Part shown: positions 55,456 to 61,389 of the stretch, in pieces
How the letters are laid out: every line of letters starts with the position of its first letter
How positions within the stretch are numbered: position 1 is the stretch's first letter
Source: Terrisporobacter mayombei
GTDB taxonomy: Bacteria > Bacillota > Clostridia > Peptostreptococcales > Peptostreptococcaceae
Length of the DNA: 64,000 nucleotides
Direction: 5' to 3'
NCBI RefSeq assembly: GCF_020748465.1
Contig: NZ_JAHZMP010000001.1
Location: 744,001 to 808,000 of the forward strand
Made by a program: the position numbers and the translations under genes
The notes under the pieces: model-generated
Databases searched by the model: none
Told to the model about the DNA's origin: nothing
Seen by the model: only the letters and a program-made list of their open reading frames with translations

Positions 55456-56367
55456 TTATCTTATTCGATTAAGTATTTTTTGGAAATACGTTGGTAACTC
55501 TGAATTAAATTCTACATATTCATTTTTACTAGGATGAATAAATCCTAATTTCTTAGCATGAAGGGTTTGCCCTTCCACTTTTAATTTGTTATTTTTAGGA
55601 CCATATAAAGGATCTCCTAAAAGTGGATGATTTAACGATGCTGCATGAACTCTAATCTGATGAGTTCTTCCCGTTTCCAATGTAGCTTTTACTAAAGTAT
55701 AATTTTCAAATCTTTCGATTACTTCAAAATGAGTCACCGCTCTTCTACCATCTTTAACTATAGCCATTTTTAATCTATCTTTTGGATTTCTTCCAAGAGG
55801 CTTATCTACCGTTATTTTATCTTCTTTAAATACACCATGGCAAATAAATTCATACTCTCTAGTTATTGAGTGATCTTTCAATTGATCAGCTAACGAGTTA
55901 TGTGCATTATTATTTTTTGCAATCATCAAAAGCCCAGAAGTATCTTTATCAATTCTATGAACTATACCTGGTCTAATTACACCATTTATAGATGATAAAT
56001 TATCTTTACAGTGATATAAAATTGCATTTACCAAAGTATTATCATAGTTACCTGGCGCAGGATGAACCACCATATTTTGCGGCTTATTTACTATTAGTAA
56101 ATCATCATCTTCATATACTATATTTAAAGGAATATTTTGCGGAGTAACTTCTAATAATTTTGGAGCTGGTATTTCAATTACTATTTTATCTTCTTCTTTA
56201 ACTAAGTATTTTGCTTTTTCTATCTTATCGTTAACTTTAACTTTTTTATCTTTAATAATTTTTTGTATATAACTTCTAGACATATCCCCCAGCTGACCTG
56301 ATAAATATACGTCTAATCTTTCACCTTCTTCTTCTTCAAGGACTAAGAACTCTCTTATTTCATCCAT
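55456..56367 (-). CDS. rluD: RluA/RluD family pseudouridine synthase
   Basis: This enzyme makes pseudouridines in 23S rRNA. The 303-residue protein has an N-terminal S4 domain (GERLDVYLSGQLGDMSRSYI near residue 15) and the synthase domain with VHRIDKDTSGLLMIAKN near 134, containing the catalytic aspartate, then ETGRTHQIRVHAASLNHPLL. It follows lspA by 20 bases, a common pair. The exact target uridines cannot be read from the sequence. Confidence 0.95.
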   Translation of the reverse strand: MDEIREFLVLEEEEGERLDVYLSGQLGDMSRSYIQKIIKDKKVKVNDKIEKAKYLVKEEDKIVIEIPAPKLLEVTPQNIPLNIVYEDDDLLIVNKPQNMVVHPAPGNYDNTLVNAILYHCKDNLSSINGVIRPGIVHRIDKDTSGLLMIAKNNNAHNSLADQLKDHSITREYEFICHGVFKEDKITVDKPLGRNPKDRLKMAIVKDGRRAVTHFEVIERFENYTLVKATLETGRTHQIRVHAASLNHPLLGDPLYGPKNNKLKVEGQTLHAKKLGFIHPSKNEYVEFNSELPTYFQKILNRIR

Positions 56368-56387
56368 TATTTCACCTGCTTCTCATC

Positions 56388-56825
56388 TTATTCACTTGTA
56401 ATTATATATATACATAGCAATATTGTTCCTACTACTACAAAACAATCTGCTAAGTTAAATACATAGCTCCATATTATATGAAAATCTAAATAATCAACTA
56501 CAAATCCTAATCTAACTCTATCGATTAAATTACCTATCGCACCTGATATTACTAGTAGTATACCTATTTTCCCAAGATTATTCACTTTTTTAGTATGTAA
56601 ATAATAAAGACCATAACAAGAGGCAATTGCTGCAACTACTATAAAAATAGTTTGATTATTTTGTAGCATACCAAAGGCTGCTCCCCTGTTTTCCACATAA
56701 GTTAAATTAAAAATATTATTTATGACAGGGATACTCCCTATTCCTTTTAAATAATTCAATACCCAATATTTTATTATTTGATCTAGTCCAATTAATATAA
56801 CTACAATAAGTTCATACATTTTCAA
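56388..56825 (-). CDS. lspA: Lipoprotein signal peptidase
   Basis: LspA cleaves the signal peptide of lipoproteins before the lipid-modified cysteine. The 145-residue protein has four membrane segments and the conserved motifs NLTYVENRGAAFGML near residue 41 and GAIGNLIDRVRLGFVVDYLD near 95, which contain the two catalytic aspartates. Confidence 0.96.
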   Translation of the reverse strand: MKMYELIVVILIGLDQIIKYWVLNYLKGIGSIPVINNIFNLTYVENRGAAFGMLQNNQTIFIVVAAIASCYGLYYLHTKKVNNLGKIGILLVISGAIGNLIDRVRLGFVVDYLDFHIIWSYVFNLADCFVVVGTILLCIYIITSE

Positions 56826-56857
56826 ATCCTCCTAAACAAGTCTCATCTTAATTATAC

Positions 56858-56905
56858 AAAAAAAGCATCTTTAAAGAAACAAATTTCTAAAAGATACTTT
56901 TTTAT
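56858..56905 (-). terminator. Terminator after polysaccharide deacetylase gene
   Basis: On the minus strand AAGTATCTTT and AAAGATGCTT pair (one G-U) and are followed by TTTTTTTG. It lies directly after the stop at 56918. Confidence 0.75.
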
Positions 56906-56917
56906 CTTATATATTAT

Positions 56918-57694
56918 TTAATTAGGAATTTTTTCATTGTTAGTATTTTTTTCTAAATGCTCTATTAACTCTGAAATTGTTACAAACTTATATCCTTTTT
57001 CTAATAAGTCTGGAATTATTATATCTAAAGCTTCTATTGTTTGAGACTTAGGATTTCTTACTTTATTATAGTCGTGTAATAATATTATGCACCCATTTTG
57101 TATTCCACTTTCTATTGATTTCACAATAGAACTTACTCCTGGACTTTCCCAATCTCTAGCATCTACATAAGACCAAAGTACTATGCTCATATCTTTTTCT
57201 TTTATTATTTCACACATATCTTTACTTATGGCTCTATATGGAGGTCTAAAAGTTTTTGGGTATATTCCTGTCACAGAATTAACTGCACTTTGAGTATCTC
57301 CAATTTCTTTTTTAATTTTGTTGTATCCATTTTTTGATACATTTATATGTGTATAAGTATGATTTCCAATTTCATGACCCTCTTCAAATTCTCTTTTTAT
57401 TATTTTTTTATTGTATTGAACTTTTTCTCCTATAACATAAAACGTTGCCTTCACATCGTATTTTTTCAAAACATCTAATATTTGTGGTGTGAAGTCTTCA
57501 TCAGGACCATCATCAAAAGTCAATGCAAGAAGTTTCTCATTTGTATTACCACATTTAATTATTAAATCTTCATAATCAAGTTTTGATGATTTCTCAAACA
57601 TTCCTGTTTCTATATCTTTATTAGATATATTTCTAATACTTATACCTATTAAAACTATTACACCTAAAATTAATGCATAAATAGTCTTTCTCAT
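56918..57694 (-). CDS. Polysaccharide deacetylase family protein, membrane-anchored
   Basis: The 258-residue protein has an N-terminal hydrophobic segment (ALILGVIVLIGISI, about 8-21), either a signal or an anchor, and a NodB-type domain with ALTFDDGPDEDF near 60, HEIGNHTYTH near 108, FRPPYRAI near 147 and IILLHDY near 210. Together these supply the metal-binding Asp-His-His and the catalytic residues. It should remove acetyl groups from peptidoglycan or another glycan; related enzymes act in sporulation or lysozyme resistance. The ATG at 57694 has AAGGAG 8-9 bases upstream. It is next to two small genes of the same direction. Confidence 0.9.
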   Translation of the reverse strand: MRKTIYALILGVIVLIGISIRNISNKDIETGMFEKSSKLDYEDLIIKCGNTNEKLLALTFDDGPDEDFTPQILDVLKKYDVKATFYVIGEKVQYNKKIIKREFEEGHEIGNHTYTHINVSKNGYNKIKKEIGDTQSAVNSVTGIYPKTFRPPYRAISKDMCEIIKEKDMSIVLWSYVDARDWESPGVSSIVKSIESGIQNGCIILLHDYNKVRNPKSQTIEALDIIIPDLLEKGYKFVTISELIEHLEKNTNNEKIPN

Positions 57695-57716
57695 GGGAAG
57701 CACTCCTTACTTATTT

Positions 57717-58208
57717 TTATTCAGTTTCTCCATCTAAATCATTTTTATTTAAGTCAGTTAAATCTTTAATATACTCACTATAATACATATTGTCATATGA
57801 ATTAAGAGGATTTCTATCCATATGTTCACTTTCATCTGGTGGAGTAATAATTTCTTTTGCACAAGAAGAACAAAGAGTAGTTTCTGGTATTATATCTAAT
57901 CTTTCTTTTTCTATTTTTTTATTACAATTTGTACAAATACCATAGCTGCCATCAGAAAGTTTGTCTAAAGCTTCGTTTATTTCATTTAAAACATATTTTT
58001 GATGATTTATTAAACTATTATCCATGTCATGCATATATACATCTGTTCCTATATCGCCTATATGATTATCTACACTGGATAATTCTCCACTACTGTATTT
58101 TTCGCTAGTATGTTTGGTTATATTCCCAAATAGAGTATTATCTTCCATTTCTTTTATGGTCTTTTTTACTTGATTTTTTTCATTTTCTAGTTTTTTTCTG
58201 TAGTCCAT
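57717..58208 (-). CDS. TraR/DksA zinc finger protein, YteA-like
   Basis: The 163-residue protein has a helical, charged N-terminal part (coiled-coil-like), then a DksA/TraR-type C4 zinc finger: YGICTNCNKKIEKERLDIIP, then TTLCSSCAKEI. GDIGTDVYMHDMDNSL before the finger is typical of the YteA group of Firmicutes. DksA-like proteins act at RNA polymerase, but the role of YteA proteins is not settled. It lies between a DUF5665-like gene and the deacetylase. Confidence 0.87.
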   Translation of the reverse strand: MDYRKKLENEKNQVKKTIKEMEDNTLFGNITKHTSEKYSSGELSSVDNHIGDIGTDVYMHDMDNSLINHQKYVLNEINEALDKLSDGSYGICTNCNKKIEKERLDIIPETTLCSSCAKEIITPPDESEHMDRNPLNSYDNMYYSEYIKDLTDLNKNDLDGETE

Positions 58209-58221
58209 AATATCACCTCAT

Positions 58222-58707
58222 TTATTTTCTGTATTCTTGTACTATATTTAATAATTTTGCTATGTAACTACCAATAAAAGGTAGGTCTACCCAACTAAAT
58301 AGAATGGTAAGCACTATAGCTGCAAGAAATGTAAATCCAATAGCTTGGCCAAATCCCTTTCCCACACCAGCAATAAAATTGATAATAAATAATCGCCTTT
58401 TACTATCTGTCAAATACATATAGTCTCTAATTCTACTTCTTTCGATTATTATTATTAGTTTTTCTAAATATCGTTTAATAATACCTAATTCTTTTTGTGA
58501 ATCATCACTTAAGTACATTCCATTAATAAGCCTATCAATATCTTCAATACTTACATATTCTTCAGTATTTTTTTTGCATTTTTCTGTATAGGAGGCCTCT
58601 ACGGCCTTATCTATATCTAAATATTTTTCATCTTCAACATTGAATTTTTCTTTTTTATTTTTATAATTTTTTAGATTTTCTGCAGATATACGAGTTTTAA
58701 ACTTCAT
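58222..58707 (-). CDS. DUF5665-like membrane protein
   Basis: This 161-residue protein has a charged N-terminal half and two hydrophobic stretches near the C-terminus (about 107-140), with FIAGVGKGFGQAIGFTFLAA, which resembles the DUF5665 family of clostridial membrane proteins. Function is unknown. It heads a three-gene run with the YteA-like and deacetylase genes. A possible mother-cell type -10 box (CATATACTA) lies about 40 bases before the start. Confidence 0.7.
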   Translation of the reverse strand: MKFKTRISAENLKNYKNKKEKFNVEDEKYLDIDKAVEASYTEKCKKNTEEYVSIEDIDRLINGMYLSDDSQKELGIIKRYLEKLIIIIERSRIRDYMYLTDSKRRLFIINFIAGVGKGFGQAIGFTFLAAIVLTILFSWVDLPFIGSYIAKLLNIVQEYRK

Positions 58708-58777
58708 TATTCCACATCCTTTTTATTTTCATAACATCAAATTTAGTATATGAAAAAAACTTTTAAAAATACAAAAT

Positions 58778-58818
58778 AAAGACTAAGTAATTTTCATTTT
58801 CTTAGTCTTTCCTTTTTT
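58778..58818 (+). terminator. Orphan hairpin with plus-strand T tract
   Basis: AAAGACTAAG (58778-58787) and CTTAGTCTTT (58801-58810) form a perfect 10-base stem; on the plus strand it is followed by CCTTTTTTATT. No plus-strand gene precedes it. It may be a second stop for mtnN transcripts, or end an antisense RNA. Confidence 0.45.
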
Positions 58819-58852
58819 ATTATTAATTATTTCTTTTTATATATATTAGTAT

Positions 58853-58883
58853 AAAAAAGGAAGCCCTTTTGGCTTCCTTTCTA
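58853..58883 (-). terminator. Terminator after mtnN
   Basis: AAAGGAAGCC (58856-58865) and GGCTTCCTTT (58871-58880) form a perfect 10-base stem followed on the minus strand by TTTATAC. It directly follows the mtnN stop. Confidence 0.88.
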
Positions 58884-59588
58884 TTATAATGCTCTTAACA
58901 TTTTTAGTACTATATCTTTCGAATTTTCAGCTGCTTCTATAACAAATTCATCGTATGTTACATTAGCACTTCCATCAGCCTTATCTGACATTGCTCTTAT
59001 TATTACGAATGGAATATTATTCAAATAACAAGCATGAGCAATAGCCGCACCTTCCATCTCTCCACAATAAGCATTAAAATCATTTTCTAACTCTTCTTTT
59101 AACTCTTTAGAAGATATAAATATATCTCCCGTTGCTACTCTACCTTTAACTATTTTAAATTCTTTATCCTTTACTTGAGCAAGAGATGATTCGTATGCAG
59201 CATTTATAAGTCTTTCATCTGCTATAAATATAGAATTATCCATTTGTGGTATTTGACCTTTTTTATAACCAAATGCTCTAGCATCTACATCATATTGTAT
59301 CGCTTCTGTTGATATTACTATATCATTTACATCTAATGATGAATGTATAGCTCCTGCTACCCCTGTATTAACTATAGCATTTACATTAAATTCACTTATT
59401 AATATTTGAGCACATAATGCAGAGTTTACTTTTCCTATTCCACATTGTACCAATACTATTTCTTTATCTTCTAATTTCCCTTCATAGAATGTCAAGCTTG
59501 CTTTTTTAACAGTGTTTTCTATTTTCATTAGGCTTTTTAGAGTTGTAACCTCTAATTCCATTGCTCCGATTATTCCTATTTTTTTCAT
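58884..59588 (-). CDS. mtnN: 5'-methylthioadenosine/S-adenosylhomocysteine nucleosidase
   Basis: MtnN (Pfs) cleaves S-adenosylhomocysteine and methylthioadenosine to adenine and a thioribose. The 234-residue protein starts MKKIGIIGAMELEVTTLKS and has QCGIGKVNSALCAQILI near residue 51, NTGVAGAIHSSL near 75, ATGDIFISS near 150, EMEGAAIAHAC near 173 and IRAMSDKADG near 195. AGGAGG lies 4-5 bases before the ATG at 59588. The frame stays open upstream for 59 codons that overlap degV, but these are not part of this family and I do not include them. Confidence 0.96.
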   Translation of the reverse strand: MKKIGIIGAMELEVTTLKSLMKIENTVKKASLTFYEGKLEDKEIVLVQCGIGKVNSALCAQILISEFNVNAIVNTGVAGAIHSSLDVNDIVISTEAIQYDVDARAFGYKKGQIPQMDNSIFIADERLINAAYESSLAQVKDKEFKIVKGRVATGDIFISSKELKEELENDFNAYCGEMEGAAIAHACYLNNIPFVIIRAMSDKADGSANVTYDEFVIEAAENSKDIVLKMLRAL

Positions 59589-59633
59589 ATTTCCTCCTAA
59601 TTTACGTGCATTTTTAATAATAAGCATTTTATT

Positions 59634-59670
59634 ATTAAAAAACCGTTCTAATAAATTAGAACGGATATTT
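59634..59670 (-). terminator. Terminator after degV
   Basis: CCGTTCTAA (59643-59651) and TTAGAACGG (59656-59664) form a perfect 9-base stem followed on the minus strand by TTTTTTAAT. Confidence 0.88.
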
Positions 59671-59721
59671 TCAATATATTTAATAATATGTTTTATAGAT
59701 AAATTTGTCAAGAAGCCAAAT

Positions 59722-60567
59722 CTATATAACTGCCACCAATACTGCGCCTTCCGATGTATAAACACCCATTGATGGACCTACTTCCATTACATAAACTTCT
59801 TTAAAGTCATGATGATTTTCTAATACTTCTTTTACTTTCATAGCTCTTTCTGGGCAATTTGCATGCCCTATAGCTAATTTAGTTCCACTTGTTTTATTCA
59901 CATTATTTTTTATATAATCTATAACTTTATTTATTGAGTTCTTATCTCCTCTAGCTTTATCTATAGGCTTAACCAAACCATCAGTGACATGAACAATCGC
60001 TTTCAAGTTTAAAGCACCTATTATTTTACCTGCTAAAGCATTTATTCTTCCACCCTTTATTGCATTTTCTAAAGTGTGTAAAGCTCCATAAAACACTAAT
60101 TCATGTTTTAATTTTTCAATAGTATTTAATATTTCATCCATATTTTTATCTTCATCTATCATATTTGCAATTTTTGATACTAATAATGCTTGACCGATTG
60201 AGCCTGTAGTAGAATCTATTATCTCTATTCTCTTTTTGCTTCCATTTTCTTCTTCATACATATTCTTTGCAAGTACTGCACTATTATAGATTCCTGATAA
60301 TTTGCTTGTTAAACATAATACTATAATGTTGTCTTCCTCACAATCAAAAGCATCTAAGAATTGATTAGGAGATGGACATGATGTTTTTGGTAATTCACTA
60401 TAGTCTTTCATCATTTTATAAAATTGTGGTATAGTTATATCTGTTCTTGTTGAATAACTTTTATCTCCAAAAGAAACCATTACATCTACTATTTCAACTT
60501 TACTACTATCTATAATTTCTTGTAAAAGATCACAACTACCATCTGTTATTAATTTTATATTTTTCAT
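59722..60567 (-). CDS. DegV family fatty-acid-binding protein (FakB type)
   Basis: DegV/FakB proteins bind a fatty acid and present it to the kinase FakA. The 281-residue protein has ITDGSCDLLQEI near residue 6, VSFGDKSYSTRTDI near 32, LPKTSCPSPNQFLDAF near 58 with the Thr-Ser ligand residues, CLTSKLSGIYNSA near 85, and GHANCPERAMKV. A sigma-A promoter (60630-60658) and a TetR-type operator at its start point to repression by the neighbouring TetR protein. fakA lies elsewhere in the window (25689). Confidence 0.92.
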   Translation of the reverse strand: MKNIKLITDGSCDLLQEIIDSSKVEIVDVMVSFGDKSYSTRTDITIPQFYKMMKDYSELPKTSCPSPNQFLDAFDCEEDNIIVLCLTSKLSGIYNSAVLAKNMYEEENGSKKRIEIIDSTTGSIGQALLVSKIANMIDEDKNMDEILNTIEKLKHELVFYGALHTLENAIKGGRINALAGKIIGALNLKAIVHVTDGLVKPIDKARGDKNSINKVIDYIKNNVNKTSGTKLAIGHANCPERAMKVKEVLENHHDFKEVYVMEVGPSMGVYTSEGAVLVAVI

Positions 60568-60609
60568 TCAAAAATACCTCTCCTTAAATATAGTACATCA
60601 AATCGGCCA

Positions 60610-60623
60610 ACTGACCGAGCAGT
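60610..60623. promoter_or_regulatory. TetR-type operator between degV and tetR
   Basis: ACTGACCGAGCAGT reads the same on both strands at 10 of 14 positions (ACTG, CG, CAGT). It lies about seven bases downstream of the degV -10 box, at the expected transcription start, where bound repressor would block transcription. Confidence 0.6.
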
Positions 60624-60629
60624 AAGTAT

Positions 60630-60658
60630 ATTTTATCTTTTATAAGGATTTTTGTCAA
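60630..60658 (-). promoter_or_regulatory. Sigma-A promoter for degV
   Basis: On the minus strand TTGACA (60653-60658) and TAAAAT (60630-60635) are 17 bases apart. Confidence 0.82.
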
Positions 60659-60688
60659 TATTTATAGAATGAAAATGTTTTTTGTAAT

Positions 60689-60717
60689 TTGACAATATTT
60701 TTTTGTGACATTATAAT
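60689..60717 (+). promoter_or_regulatory. Consensus sigma-A promoter for tetR gene
   Basis: TTGACA (60689-60694) and TATAAT (60712-60717) are both perfect and 17 bases apart; the gene starts 35 bases further on. Confidence 0.88.
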
Positions 60718-60752
60718 AGGTGTAGATAAGTAAAGTTAGGAAGGTTTATAAT

Positions 60753-61349
60753 ATGAAATTAGATAGAGGAACCAAACAAAATCATAACATGAAGGAAAAG
60801 ATTTTATTAACTTCTATTGATTTAATGACTAAGAACGGCATAAACAATACTTCTTTAGCAGATATTGCAAGAGAAGTTAACATAAGTAAAGGCACATTAT
60901 ATTATCATTATTCATCAAAGGACGATATTATTTTTGACATAGCCGATAATCATTTGAGTATAATATCAGAAGCATTATTAGATTGTTTAAAGGAAATAAA
61001 TTTTCATTTTACTACAGAGGAGTTTGTATTAGTAGTACTTAAAAATATTTCAAACATTGAAAGTACTGGTAGAATTCATATGTATTTAATTTGTGAGGCA
61101 ATAATGGGTAATAATGCATTAAGAGAAAGAATTGGACTTAAATATGTTGAATGGAGAACTACTTTAGAAAATCAAATGACGCAAATTATAACTGATAAAT
61201 CTCATGCAAAAGGTGCTTCATTCTTATTAATGTCTGTAGTAGACGGACTAGTAATACAGGCCCTTTTAAAAAGCGAAAAAATACCTTACGCAGAAATAGC
61301 TAAATTCTTAATAGATTATTCAAATAAAAATAGAACTACCTCTTTATAG
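60753..61349 (+). CDS. TetR/AcrR family transcriptional regulator
   Basis: The 198-residue protein has a TetR-type helix-turn-helix at the N-terminus (about 13-60): KEKILLTSIDLMTKNGINNT, then SLADIAREVNISKGTLYYHY, a textbook recognition helix, followed by SSKDDIIFDIAD. The C-terminal ligand domain is not specific enough to name a ligand. It faces degV, with a palindromic site at the degV start, so it probably represses degV; an acyl-CoA or fatty acid signal would be logical but is inference. AGGAAGG precedes the ATG. Confidence 0.9.
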   Translation: MKLDRGTKQNHNMKEKILLTSIDLMTKNGINNTSLADIAREVNISKGTLYYHYSSKDDIIFDIADNHLSIISEALLDCLKEINFHFTTEEFVLVVLKNISNIESTGRIHMYLICEAIMGNNALRERIGLKYVEWRTTLENQMTQIITDKSHAKGASFLLMSVVDGLVIQALLKSEKIPYAEIAKFLIDYSNKNRTTSL

Positions 61350-61377
61350 TTATTAACTAGGAGGTAGTTCTTTTTAT
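61333..61377. terminator. Terminator between tetR and ileS
   Basis: AGAACTACCTC (near 61333-61343) and GAGGTAGTTCT pair perfectly across a loop of about 17 bases, followed by TTTTATT on the plus strand. The first arm overlaps the end of the tetR gene; it can serve both convergent genes. Confidence 0.75.
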
Positions 61378-61389
61378 TATCTTAAATTA

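Noticed and set aside
59589-59765. 59 extra N-terminal residues for mtnN
   Set aside because: The extension overlaps degV and its terminator, is not family sequence, and a strong AGGAGG site precedes the internal ATG at 59588.
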